A stretch of DNA of 64,000 nucleotides from Methylobacterium sp. J-030 (GTDB taxonomy: Bacteria > Pseudomonadota > Alphaproteobacteria > Rhizobiales > Beijerinckiaceae): the NCBI RefSeq assembly GCF_022829545.1, contig NZ_JAKSYM010000410.1, positions 101,699 through 165,698 on the forward strand. The letters are read 5' to 3'. Every line of letters starts with the position of its first letter. The first letter of the stretch is position 1. A model generated the notes under the pieces. That model was given only the letters and a program-made list of their open reading frames with translations. It ran no database searches and was not told where the DNA came from. The position numbers were made by a program, and so were the translations under genes. This document shows, in pieces, positions 53,309-62,155 of this stretch.

Positions 53309-53718
53309 GCCTCGGCGGCATCCACGGCCCGGTCCCGCGCTTGGCCGAAACCGACCACGAATTGCCCCATAGCCGCAGCGGCGCCCGCCACGCCAATGGC
53401 GCCAAAACCGATCTGGGGCGAGCAGAAGGCCGCGGGGGGGAGAACCCAGCGCCCGCATTCCTGACGCCTACAGGCGTAGCGCGATAGGCGCCGAACCGCG
53501 CAGAAACGGCGGGATGGCCGCGAAGGGTCGATAGGACGCTGTCCGCTTTTTTTTTGATGCCCGTCATTAAAGCGAACCGGCGGCTTCCGGCCAGACTACG
53601 TCACGCCGGGTCGTCGGCGCGCGCAGGACCGGACGTTCGGCTTCGCGCCCAACCCGGTTCTTCGGTGTGTTGTGCCGACGTCCCGTGGGATTGGGATTGC
53701 TCCGTTTTCGTGGACGGT
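53309..53718. other. Non-coding region left of the IS relic
   Basis: Contains a T9 run near 53548, the second copy of a 71-nt repeat (53581-53651), and AAGGGTCGATAGGACGCTGT resembling the spacer at 46740. No gene is supported; open frames here lack recognisable domains. Confidence 0.45.
53581..53651 (+). repeat. 71-nt dispersed intergenic repeat, copy 2
   Basis: Ungapped match to 36066-36136 (53 of 71 bases). Both copies begin with CGGCTTnCGGCCAGACTACG and end GCGCCCA. Here it lies 70 bases left of the IS3 relic. Confidence 0.55.
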
Positions 53719-54066
53719 TCAGGGGACTTGGCTGAGCAGGGTCTCGGTTGTCGGTTCTGACCCGGTCTCCTTCTCGTAGACGACGGGCGAGCGGTAGCCG
53801 AGCGGCGGCGCAGCGGATTTGAGACATCCTCGATGGAGCCGAAGACCGCCATCCGTGCCTCCGCATGCGAGCGGACGCGACGGCGCGTCAGCAGCTCGCC
53901 TTCGAGGGTCGAGAAGCCCTTCGACAGGCTCGGGGTGAGGGCTCGCGGCCATGGCGTTGTCGTAGGCATCGCCGACCGAGCCCATCGATGGGCGGACACC
54001 CGCTTCCTGGCACCGGCTGCCGAAGGCCAGCGAGGTGTACTGCGAGTCTTGATCCGACGGAACGCG
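53719..54066 (-). pseudogene. IS3-family transposase (OrfB) 3' remnant
   Basis: Reverse-strand fragments of an IS3 integrase-type transposase: SDQDSQYTSLAFGSRCQEAG, then GVRPSMGSVGDAYDNAMA. After a change of frame it continues STLEGELLTRRRVRSHAEARMAVF and, back in the first frame, LGYRSPVVYEKE to the stop at 53719. The N-terminal half is missing, two frameshifts are present, and the catalytic Glu that should follow NAM(C/A) is lost at the point where a dispersed repeat is inserted. A dead insertion sequence. Confidence 0.8.
53915..53944 (+). repeat. Short dispersed CTTCGACAGGCTC-type repeat inserted in the transposase
   Basis: GCCCTTCGACAGGCTCGGGG followed by TGAGGGCTCG, bounded by AGCCCT and its complement AGGGCT. 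This CTTCGACAGGCTCnGGGTGAG sequence is a widespread small dispersed repeat in proteobacterial genomes (known from general experience with their annotation). Here it interrupts the transposase frame precisely between the NAMA and FSTLE codons. Confidence 0.7.
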
Positions 54067-54239
54067 GCCGGATATGCGGGGCGGGTCTTGGGCCTCGGAC
54101 AAACACCTCACGCGAAAGCGGTCTCGGTGTCCACCAAACCGGGGCAATCCCGGTTCGATTGGACAACGTCGGCGGTTTGTGGCCGAGACACTTTAATCCG
54201 CGTCACAGAATGTCCGCCGGAATACCGAGGAGGCGTGGG

Positions 54240-56486
54240 ATGCGGCCCGACATGACCTTTCCTCGCGTCAGGAGATTGGGCCTCCGGATCGGACCGGGCC
54301 GCGCGCTGGCGGCCCTCGTTCTGGTGGCGCTGCTGACGGTGCGGGTTTACGATCCCCCGCCGGTCGAGGCTCTGCGGCTGCGCGTCTTCGATGCCTACCA
54401 AGTCGTCGCGCCGCGCGTTCCGCCTCCGGAACGCCCGGTTGCGATCGTCGATATCGATGAAGCAAGTCTCGCCGTCTTCGGCCAGTGGCCTTGGTCGCGG
54501 ACCCGGTTGGCCGAGATATGCGAGAAGCTTGGCGAAGGCGGCGCGGCGATCGTGGCCTTCGACGTCATCTTCTCCGAGCCCGACCGCCTCTCGCCGCCGC
54601 TGCTCGCCACGACCCTGCCGTTCCTGAACGAGGCGGCGCGGGCGAACCTGCGGGCGCAACCCGACAGCGATCGCCTCTTCGCACAGGCGATCAAAACCCT
54701 TCCCGTGGTCCTCGGCCAAACCGCATCCGCCGCGCCCGTCCCCTGGACCGGCGCGGCGCCACCGCCCCAGACCGGAATCGCCGTGGTCGGGACGGATCTC
54801 GACCCGACCACGGCGCTGATCGACTTCCCCGGCCTGATCCGCAACCTGCCGATCCTGGAGCAGGCCGCCGCCGGGCGGGGCGTCTTCACCATCAGCCCGG
54901 AACGGGATGGCGTCGTGCGGCGGGTGCCGATGGTGCTGCGCGCCGCCGGGGCGGTCGTGCCGGCCTTGAGCCTCGACGTGCTGCGCGTCTTGACGCGGGC
55001 CGACAGCATCCTCGTCCGGACGGACCAGCAGGGCGTGGTCGCCATCCGGCTCCCCGACTTCGTCCTGCCGACCGACCCCCGCGGACAGATCTGGGTCCGG
55101 TTCAGCCCGCACGATCCCGGGTTGTACGTGTCGGCTCAAGACCTGCTCGCCGGGAGGGTCTCGCCCGACCGCCTGAAGGACAGGATCGTCCTCGTCGGGA
55201 CGTCCGCGGTCGGCCTCCTCGACAACCGGACCACACCCATCGATCGCGCGATGCCAGGCGTCGAGATCCACGCCCAACTGCTCGAGACGCTTCTGACGGG
55301 CACCAACCTGACCTTGCCCAACGATGCCGTCATGATCGAGCTCGGCGTTGCGGCGGCCGTGTCGGTGGGAATCATCGTGTTGGCCCCGATCCTGGGTGCC
55401 TTCACGCTGCTGATCCTCGGCGGCTTCGTCGCCGCCGGCCTCGCCTGCGTGTCTTGGTACCGGTTCACGGCCCAGGGGGTGCTGTTCGATGCCACCTTCC
55501 CCCTGGCCACGACCTTCCTCGTCTATCTGGTTCTGGTCTTCACCAACTATTTCCGGGAACAGGCCGGCCGCAGCCGGATCCGTGCTGCGTTCGGGCGCTA
55601 CCTGTCCCCAGCCCTGGTCGAGCAACTCGCCCAGTCGCCGGCCAAGCTGCGGCTCGGGGGCGAAGCGCGGCGGCTGACGATCATGTTCTCCGATGTCCGC
55701 GGCTTCACGACGATCGCTGAATTCTACAAGACCGATCCGACGGGGCTGACGGCCCTGATGAACCGCTTCCTGACACCGCTCACAGACGCGATCCTGGAGC
55801 GCAAGGGGACGATCGACAAGTATATGGGCGACGCGATCATGGCGTTCTGGAACGCGCCACTCGACGACGCCGCTCAGGAGACGAACGCGGCGGCCGCAGC
55901 CCTCGATATGCTCGCGCGGATGGATGCCCTGAACGAGACGCGGAGGATCGAGGCGGAGGCGGGCGGGTACCCCGTGCTCCCGCTCAATGTCGGCATCGGC
56001 ATCAACACCGGCTCCTGTGTCGTCGGGAACATGGGCTCGAACCTGCGCTTCGACTATTCCGTCCTCGGAGACGCCGTGAACCTCGCCTCGCGGCTCGAAG
56101 GCCAATCGAAGTACTACGGCGTGAAGATCATCCTCGGGGCGGAGACCGCGGACGCCATCCGGGACCGCTTTGCCGTGCTGGAGATCGACCTGATCCAGGT
56201 CAAGGGCAAGCAGACGCCTGAGCGCATCTCCACCCTCGTCGGCGATCGAGACGTCGCCGCCTCCGCCTTATTCGTGGCGCTCGCGGCTCAACATGGAGCG
56301 ATGATCGCGGCGTACCGGGCCCGACGGTGGGAAGAAGCCCGCGCCAATGCCGAGGCGTGCCGGGCACTCGGGGATGGCCTGCGTCTCGACGGACTGTACC
56401 GGCTCTACAGGGAACGGGCGGAGGCTTTCATGCGGGATCCTCCGCCCGACGCGTGGAGCGGCGTCCATGTCGCGACCAGCAAGTAA
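54240..56486 (+). CDS. CHASE2-sensor class III adenylate/guanylate cyclase
   Basis: 748 residues from an ATG with GAGGAGG six bases upstream. Order: a membrane segment (about 20-38), a large extracytoplasmic CHASE2 sensor (about 45-350, with VAIVDIDEASLAVFGQWPWSR and the closing PGVEIHAQLLETLL), three transmembrane segments (about 360-445), then a class III cyclase domain. Cyclase motifs are intact: IMFSDVRGFTTIAE (metal Asp), YMGDAIMAFW (second Asp), and NTGSCVVGNMGSNLRFDYSV. It likely makes cAMP in response to an external cue. The FecR-domain gene follows by 165 bases; CHASE2 cyclases and FecR-domain proteins are frequent neighbours. Confidence 0.92.
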   Translation: MRPDMTFPRVRRLGLRIGPGRALAALVLVALLTVRVYDPPPVEALRLRVFDAYQVVAPRVPPPERPVAIVDIDEASLAVFGQWPWSRTRLAEICEKLGEGGAAIVAFDVIFSEPDRLSPPLLATTLPFLNEAARANLRAQPDSDRLFAQAIKTLPVVLGQTASAAPVPWTGAAPPPQTGIAVVGTDLDPTTALIDFPGLIRNLPILEQAAAGRGVFTISPERDGVVRRVPMVLRAAGAVVPALSLDVLRVLTRADSILVRTDQQGVVAIRLPDFVLPTDPRGQIWVRFSPHDPGLYVSAQDLLAGRVSPDRLKDRIVLVGTSAVGLLDNRTTPIDRAMPGVEIHAQLLETLLTGTNLTLPNDAVMIELGVAAAVSVGIIVLAPILGAFTLLILGGFVAAGLACVSWYRFTAQGVLFDATFPLATTFLVYLVLVFTNYFREQAGRSRIRAAFGRYLSPALVEQLAQSPAKLRLGGEARRLTIMFSDVRGFTTIAEFYKTDPTGLTALMNRFLTPLTDAILERKGTIDKYMGDAIMAFWNAPLDDAAQETNAAAAALDMLARMDALNETRRIEAEAGGYPVLPLNVGIGINTGSCVVGNMGSNLRFDYSVLGDAVNLASRLEGQSKYYGVKIILGAETADAIRDRFAVLEIDLIQVKGKQTPERISTLVGDRDVAASALFVALAAQHGAMIAAYRARRWEEARANAEACRALGDGLRLDGLYRLYRERAEAFMRDPPPDAWSGVHVATSK

Positions 56487-56651
56487 CCGCGCGACGGGAG
56501 CTTTTGGGAGGGTGTCAGCCCGGCGGAAACCAAAAAAGGCGACGGTCATGTCGCAGTGGACACTGAGTACGCGCTCCTCTATTGGGTCAAAATATTGTCT
56601 CTGTGGAGTAGGGAAGGAAGATGCCTTCCAACGCCATCGAGCGGAGGCCCC

Positions 56652-57794
56652 ATGAACCCCGCCGTTCGAGTCTGCTGCGCCGCGACGGCCGGTATTCTGA
56701 TATCCGGTGTTGCCTTCGCCAAACCGGCGGATATTGGAAAAGCAGAAATCGTCGTGCCAGATGCCAAGCGCACGTCAATCGAACAGGAGGAACGAAGCCT
56801 TCAGGTCGGTACCGATGTCTTCAAGGACGATGTCGTGAATACCGGAAATATCGGCGCGGTCATGCTTAAGTTTAACGATAAGACGACTCTCAAGATATTT
56901 CCGAATTCTAAAGTCAAGCTCGACAATTACGTCTACGACGCGGATAAGACCGTTCTGCACGTTGGGCTGAACCTTCTTTCGGGGGCGATGCGCATTGCAT
57001 CCGGCGGCCCGCATACCGCCGACAAATATCAGTTGCGGACACCCCAGGCGACTATCGGCATTCGCGGCACAGTCATTCACATCGTTGCCGACGATGAGCG
57101 GACTGTCGTCGAAGCCTTGCACGGCACCTTTTACGCTTGCGCCACGACGGGGTCGGCCTGTCGAACCGTATCGGCGACAGACGCTATGAACGCCCTCCAT
57201 CTGCGGAGCGATGGCCGGATCGAATTGACCCGGGCGCGGCGGGATCTGGGCGTGCGCTCGGCTCATGGAAGCAGCGAGGCCTCGGCAGCCGAGCCGGTTC
57301 TGGCCAGCTCGGCTGTCGCACCGGCCGGAGGTTTCGAGGCCAGAGAGCAGGCCGGGAATGATGCGACCGTTGACGTCTCGGGCAGCGTGTCCCAGCTCCT
57401 GCCGTTGAACCTTCCTGTGGCGTCGCTGAACGGGCTTGGTGCCACATCCACTGCTACTGCTACTGTGACTGCCACTTCGGCAGTCGGCTCCGGCCAGGGA
57501 AGGACGGCAAGTCCGGACCCGTCGGATCGCAGCTCAGGGGGCCCGTCCGCTGAACTCGGCGCCGAGCGTGGATCAACCCGAAGTGAGAGCGGCGGGATTG
57601 CCGCATCGGGCGGCAGCATTGCGGAATCGTTCTTCGCGTTCATCGCCGAGGGTGCATCAAGCCCGAGCAATGGCCGCGGCGATGTCTCGGGTAGCGCGCC
57701 TGCGCCCGAGGTGAACGCCATCCTTGGCGCTGCGCTGACAGGCAGCACCATAGCATTTCTACGGCGCAGGCGTAGCAAACGCGTCTCGGCTTGA
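56652..57794 (+). CDS. Secreted FecR-domain protein with a PEP-CTERM-like tail
   Basis: 380 residues. Signal peptide 1-23 (ending GVAFAK); FecR domain about 45-150 (GAVMLKFNDKTTLKIFPNSK and QATIGIRGTVIHIV); then a long Ser/Ala/Gly-rich, probably disordered stretch (about 195-345). The C-terminus is tripartite: a P-A-P-E-V-N motif (350-355), a hydrophobic helix (356-370, AILGAALTGSTIAFL) and an Arg cluster RRRRSKR (371-377). That is the layout of exosortase sorting signals, and an exosortase-family gene starts ten bases downstream. GGAG lies five bases before the ATG. The first half is noticeably richer in A+T than the neighbouring genes, hinting at transfer. Confidence 0.88.
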   Translation: MNPAVRVCCAATAGILISGVAFAKPADIGKAEIVVPDAKRTSIEQEERSLQVGTDVFKDDVVNTGNIGAVMLKFNDKTTLKIFPNSKVKLDNYVYDADKTVLHVGLNLLSGAMRIASGGPHTADKYQLRTPQATIGIRGTVIHIVADDERTVVEALHGTFYACATTGSACRTVSATDAMNALHLRSDGRIELTRARRDLGVRSAHGSSEASAAEPVLASSAVAPAGGFEAREQAGNDATVDVSGSVSQLLPLNLPVASLNGLGATSTATATVTATSAVGSGQGRTASPDPSDRSSGGPSAELGAERGSTRSESGGIAASGGSIAESFFAFIAEGASSPSNGRGDVSGSAPAPEVNAILGAALTGSTIAFLRRRRSKRVSA

Positions 57795-57804
57795 TCAACC
57801 GGCG

Positions 57805-58689
57805 ATGACGCGGCCCATCAGACGGCGCAGGACGGGTGTCATGATCGAAGCGGCTCGCACCTCCGCCTTGCCTCTCCCTTCCCGATCAGCAACCGGGGCC
57901 CTGCTCGTCTTCTCCTGCGGGACCGTCCTGTCGGCGGTCCTGCAACGGCACCTGTTGGAGGTCACGCAGTCCGCTCAGCATCTCGTCGAGTTCAACGTCG
58001 GCGAGGCATTCGGGCTCGCGGCGAGCCTGTCGCTGGTGCTCGCCGACCGGCACCGGCGCATCGCCCTGACCGGATCCGACATCGCCGTCCTGGTGCTGTC
58101 GGCGCTCGCTTGGTTCGTGCCGGAGCAACACGGGGTCTACCTCGCCACGACGCTCGCTGGGCTCTGGCTGCTCCTCAAGGGCCGGTCCGACCAGCGACTG
58201 GCCGAGATCGGTCAGATCTGGCTCGCCTTGTCCGTCTATGAGCTCTGGGGCAAGCTTGTCTTCAAGCTCGCCTATCAGACGATCGAGGTCGTCGAGGTGG
58301 GCCTAATCTACACGGTCGGGCGCCTGTTCTACGGCGGCCTCGGCGTCGACGGGGCAAGCCTGAGCGTCCGAGGCGATTGGTCGATCGTGGTCCTCGAAGG
58401 GTGTTCCTCGTTCCACAACCTGTCGCTCACCGTGCTGATCTGGCTCTCGATCCTGAAGATTGCCGGGCGGCGGGCAACCTCGGCGGCACTCCCCGCGCTC
58501 GCCCTGAGCGCGTGCCTCGTGGTCGCGATCAACGTCGCGCGCATTCTGGCGATGCTGCCCACGCGTCAGAACTACCTGTTCTGGCACGACGGCCCGGGGG
58601 CGTCTCTCACGGCGATCGCATCGGTGCTGGCAGCCGTCGTCCCGATCGTCCTGTACGTCGAGCAGCGCGCAGGTCGGGCCGAAGCATGA
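57805..58689 (+). CDS. Exosortase/archaeosortase-family membrane protease
   Basis: 294 residues from ATG 57805 or 282 from ATG 57841. About eight hydrophobic segments. The catalytic triad of the family is visible: Cys200 in LEGCSSFHN, Arg246 in INVARI and His261 in LFWHDGPG (numbering from 57805), each beside or inside a predicted helix. Such enzymes cleave C-terminal sorting signals and probably transfer the protein to another molecule at the cell surface. The adjoining FecR protein ends with a matching signal. The end overlaps the next gene by four bases (ATGA). Confidence 0.87.
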   Translation: MTRPIRRRRTGVMIEAARTSALPLPSRSATGALLVFSCGTVLSAVLQRHLLEVTQSAQHLVEFNVGEAFGLAASLSLVLADRHRRIALTGSDIAVLVLSALAWFVPEQHGVYLATTLAGLWLLLKGRSDQRLAEIGQIWLALSVYELWGKLVFKLAYQTIEVVEVGLIYTVGRLFYGGLGVDGASLSVRGDWSIVVLEGCSSFHNLSLTVLIWLSILKIAGRRATSAALPALALSACLVVAINVARILAMLPTRQNYLFWHDGPGASLTAIASVLAAVVPIVLYVEQRAGRAEA

Positions 58690-59210
58690 TCCAGGCAAGG
58701 GGGGCCCGCGCCGGCCTTGCCCTTCTATGTCTCCTGATCGTCGCGTCGGCCGCTATGCGCGTCTACGTCTACCGACACGCATCGGACGCCGTGGGCTGGC
58801 AAGCGTCCGGCCGGCCCGCGGACCTCGGGGACGGTTATCTGTTGCCGCGGGCCGATGCCCGGCATCTCACCATTCCCATCGCGCCCTGCCCGGCATGGGC
58901 ATCCGTCGATTTCGTGCCGGTCAGTCCCTACGGGCATGACCCTTCGCTGGCCGGCACACCCGGTTCAGACGATCACGTCGCCTACGTCTATCACGGCTGG
59001 AACCTTGGGAGCCGCTTTATCACGATCAGCCTCAACGGGATCTATTTCGCCCGCCTGGCCTACGCGCGGCTCAGCATGCAGAAGAACCCCGCGGCCGACG
59101 ACTTGGCCGTGAAGATCATCGTGCCAGCCGGTTGTGATGCTTCACCTGAAGACGTGATGGCCGTCCTGCGGCGCGCAGCCCGTTCCGGAAGCCGTTCAGG
59201 TGACGAATAG
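58686..59210 (+). CDS. One-helix membrane protein linked to the exosortase
   Basis: 174 residues with one N-terminal membrane segment (GLALLCLLIVASAAMRVYVY) and a mainly extracytoplasmic domain (residues 30-174; includes IAPCPAWASVDFVPVSPYG and YVYHGWNLGSRFITISLNGI). Two cysteines (in APCPAW and PAGCDA) could pair. I do not recognise a named family; size and position match the accessory proteins encoded next to many exosortases. Start overlaps the exosortase stop by four bases, which implies coupled translation. Confidence 0.75.
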   Translation: MIQARGARAGLALLCLLIVASAAMRVYVYRHASDAVGWQASGRPADLGDGYLLPRADARHLTIPIAPCPAWASVDFVPVSPYGHDPSLAGTPGSDDHVAYVYHGWNLGSRFITISLNGIYFARLAYARLSMQKNPAADDLAVKIIVPAGCDASPEDVMAVLRRAARSGSRSGDE

Positions 59211-59620
59211 AGCGCTCCGCGCCGAAGGGGACACCGGTTCGGCGCAAGAGCGCGCATCGCAACAAGGGCCGAGGCCGGCCCGGCCGGACATGCGGGTGGC
59301 CGTAGCGGTGGGCTGTGGGACCGCCACGGTTGAGCGGCCGCGCACGCGCTTCGCGGCCCCACGGGCGGCCATCGGTACCCTCGACCGGCGCCCGGTGGTG
59401 GCATCGCGATTCGGGGCTCCGGCCGAGGACGCGTGGGATAGGCCAGGGCCGAATCGTGGAAGAGCCGTGCGCAGGCCGGGGCTACAAAACGTTACAGGCG
59501 CGGCCCTGGCCGTCACATCCGGGCAGCACCCAACGGCGAGGGTGCCTCACGCCGCCGTCCCGGCCGCCGGTCGCGGAAGCGACCGGGCGTCGCGCCGTCC
59601 GGAGGGCGGAGGGACCCGGG
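59211..59620. other. Intergenic region, no gene seen
   Basis: About 410 bases, high GC, between the exosortase unit and the DUF1835-type gene. Frames are open through it but carry no recognisable protein and no ribosome-binding site; the only clear one (GGAGGG at 59608-59613) belongs to the next gene. Confidence 0.5.
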
Positions 59621-60457
59621 ATGGGGGATCCGGATATGACCGATGCGGCCGAGACCATCCACGTGGCCTGGGGCGTGAGCCGGGCCGAGAGCGTCCGGGA
59701 GGCCCTGCGGCTGCAGGGCTGCGCGGAACGGGTGATCGCGCTCTCCCATGCCTTGACCGTCGGCCCGATCGCCTCGCTCGACGGCCAGGCGCGCCGGGCG
59801 TGGCTCGCGGCCAACACGCGTGACGACGACGAAGACCGCCCGGATCAGGTCGACCTTGAGGCCCCCTGGGCGGAGGCGACCGCGGCCGGCATCCACCCGG
59901 TGTTCTGGGTCTGCCGGACCGATGCCGCGGAGCATGCCTGCCTGCTGGCCTTCGCCGCCCGCATGGCCGGCCGGCCCTTCGACATCGTCGATGCGACCGG
60001 GTTCGACTTTACCGACTTCAGCCAGGTTTCGCCGATCTGGTCGCTGGGCCAATTGCGCCCCGGGGAGATCGTGGCGTCCGGCCTGGGCCGGCGACGGCGC
60101 CCGTTCGCCCGGGCCGAGCGCGACGCGGCCGCGGCGGCGTGGGCGCAGTTGCGCCGGGAGAACGCGCCGCTGCGCATCCTGCGCGACGGCCGCCTGGTGT
60201 CGGCGCCGCTGACGCAGTTCGACGCCGTCCTCGTCCGGCAGGCAGCGCCCGACCGGGAGCCGCTCATCGCGCTGGTTGCGCGCACGCTTCGGCACCTCGA
60301 CGCCGCGCTGGATCCGCCGGGGCAGGGCTGCAGTCACGAACTCCTGTTCGCCCGCATCCTCGCCCTCGGGCGCGCCGGCAAGCTGGAGGTCACGGGGCCG
60401 GGGCCGGGGATGCGCGCCTACGCGGTCCGCCGCCCCGCCGCGCACGCGCCGGCCTGA
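59621..60457 (+). CDS. DUF1835/DUF3658 domain-containing protein
   Basis: 278 residues. N-terminal half: TIHVAWGVSRAESVREALRL and VGPIASLDGQARRAWLAANT typical of DUF1835; the middle contains HPVFWVCRTDAAEHACLLAF; the C-terminal half is DUF3658-like. The biochemical role is unknown. The ATG at 59621 follows GGAGGG by seven bases; a second ATG is at 59636. The next gene, metG, starts 105 bases later in the same direction. Confidence 0.82.
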   Translation: MGDPDMTDAAETIHVAWGVSRAESVREALRLQGCAERVIALSHALTVGPIASLDGQARRAWLAANTRDDDEDRPDQVDLEAPWAEATAAGIHPVFWVCRTDAAEHACLLAFAARMAGRPFDIVDATGFDFTDFSQVSPIWSLGQLRPGEIVASGLGRRRRPFARAERDAAAAAWAQLRRENAPLRILRDGRLVSAPLTQFDAVLVRQAAPDREPLIALVARTLRHLDAALDPPGQGCSHELLFARILALGRAGKLEVTGPGPGMRAYAVRRPAAHAPA

Positions 60458-60562
60458 CCGGCGTCCCGGCCCCGGAACCGGGGCTCCGGCAACGGTTGCG
60501 TCCCGGCCGCCGCCGCGCGACAACGCGGACAGCTTTTCGCGATCATCCGGAACACCATCGAC

Positions 60563-62140
60563 GTGACGTCCAACGCCCCGGCGCAGCCCCAAAAGACCTT
60601 CGGCCTCTCGACCGCGATCTCCTACCCCAACGGCGCGCCCCATATCGGCCACGCCTACGAGGTGATCGCCGCCGACGCGATCGCGCGCTTCCACCGGCTC
60701 GACGGCTACGACGTCCTGTTCTCCACCGGCACGGACGAGCATGGCCTCAAGATCCAGCAGGCCGCGACCCGGGCCGGCACCAGCCCGCGCGCCTACGTCG
60801 ACGGCACGGCCGCCCGGTTCCAGGCCATGGCCGACCGGATGGACTGCGCCTACGACCGCTTCATCCGCACCACCGAGCCCGGCCATTACGAGGCCGCCCA
60901 GGCGATCTGGCGGCGGATGGAGGCCAACGGCGACATCTACCTTGCCACCTATGCCGGCTGGTACTCGGTGCGCGACGAGGCCTATTACGACGAAGCCGAG
61001 ACGCGGCTCCTGGAGGACGGCACCCGCCGCAGCCTCGCCACCGACACGCCGGTCGTGTGGATGGAGGAGGAGAATTTCTTATTCCGTCTGTCCGCCTACC
61101 AGGACCGTTTGCTGAAGCTCTATGACGAGCAGCCCGGCTTCATCGGGCCGGAAACCCGGAAGAACGAGGTGGCGAGCTTCGTGCGCTCCGGCCTCAAGGA
61201 CCTCTCGGTCAGCCGCACCAACTTCGATTGGGGCGTGCCGGTGCCGGGGCATCCGAACCACGTGATGTACGTGTGGGTCGACGCCCTGACCAATTATCTC
61301 ACCGTCACCGGCTTCCCCGACGAGTCCGATCCCCGGGAAAAATACTGGCCGATGGATCTGCACGTGATCGGCAAGGACATCGTCCGGTTCCACGCGGTCT
61401 ACTGGCCGGCCTTCCTGATGTCGGCCGGGCTGCCTCTGCCCAAGCGCGTCTTCGGCCACGGCTTCCTGCTCTCCAAGGGCGAGAAGATGTCGAAGTCGCT
61501 CGGCAACGTCCTCGATCCGTTCGAACTCGCCGACACCTACGGGGTCGATCCGGTGCGCTACTTCGTGCTGCGCGAGGTGCCGTTCGGCGGCGACGGCAGC
61601 TACAGCCACGAGGCGATCATCGGCCGGATCAACGCGGATCTGGCGAACGACCTCGGCAACCTGGCCCAGCGCTCGCTCTCGATGGTGGCCAAGAACTGCG
61701 ACGGCGCGGTGCCGGATCCCGGCAGCCTGGACGCGGCCGACGCGGCGCTGCTGGCCCAGGCCGATGCCCTGCCGGAGCGGGCCCGCGCCCTGATGGGCGA
61801 TCTGGCGCTCCACAGCATCCTGGCGGAGATCTGGGCCGTGGTGGCGGAGGCCAACCGCTACTTCGCGGCCCAGGAGCCCTGGAAACTGCGCAAATCCGAC
61901 CCGGCGCGGATGAACACGGTGCTCTACACGACGCTGGAATCCCTGCGGGTCTTCGGCATCCTGACCCAGCCCTTCGTGCCGGGGGCGGCGGCCAAGCTCC
62001 TCGACCTGCTGGCGGTCCCGGCCGATCGGCGCAGCCTCGCCGCCGTGGGGGAGGGGGGCCGCCTCGTGCCCGGCACGGCGCTCCCGGCCCCCGCACCGAT
62101 CTTCCCGCGCTTCGAGCGCCCCGAAACTCCGGCCGCCTGA
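60563..62140 (+). CDS. metG: Methionyl-tRNA synthetase
   Basis: 525 residues. HIGH motif as NGAPHIGHAYE (about 24-34) and KMSKS as GEKMSKSLGN (about 308-317), with the catalytic domain between, in which the stretch AGWYSVRDEAYYDEAE shows the zinc-less connective peptide type. The anticodon-binding helical domain follows (EIWAVVAEANRYFAAQEPWKL). No C-terminal tRNA-binding EMAP domain, as in many alphaproteobacteria. GTG start. Confidence 0.97.
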   Translation: MTSNAPAQPQKTFGLSTAISYPNGAPHIGHAYEVIAADAIARFHRLDGYDVLFSTGTDEHGLKIQQAATRAGTSPRAYVDGTAARFQAMADRMDCAYDRFIRTTEPGHYEAAQAIWRRMEANGDIYLATYAGWYSVRDEAYYDEAETRLLEDGTRRSLATDTPVVWMEEENFLFRLSAYQDRLLKLYDEQPGFIGPETRKNEVASFVRSGLKDLSVSRTNFDWGVPVPGHPNHVMYVWVDALTNYLTVTGFPDESDPREKYWPMDLHVIGKDIVRFHAVYWPAFLMSAGLPLPKRVFGHGFLLSKGEKMSKSLGNVLDPFELADTYGVDPVRYFVLREVPFGGDGSYSHEAIIGRINADLANDLGNLAQRSLSMVAKNCDGAVPDPGSLDAADAALLAQADALPERARALMGDLALHSILAEIWAVVAEANRYFAAQEPWKLRKSDPARMNTVLYTTLESLRVFGILTQPFVPGAAAKLLDLLAVPADRRSLAAVGEGGRLVPGTALPAPAPIFPRFERPETPAA

Positions 62141-62155
62141 CGGCCCCGAGACCCG

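Noticed and set aside
53690..54150. Complete insertion sequence with terminal inverted repeats
   Set aside because: GTCCACGAAAACGGAGCAAT-like sequence lies near 53700 and a similar one near 54127, but their orientation does not bracket the transposase as intact ends would, and the first half of the gene is missing.
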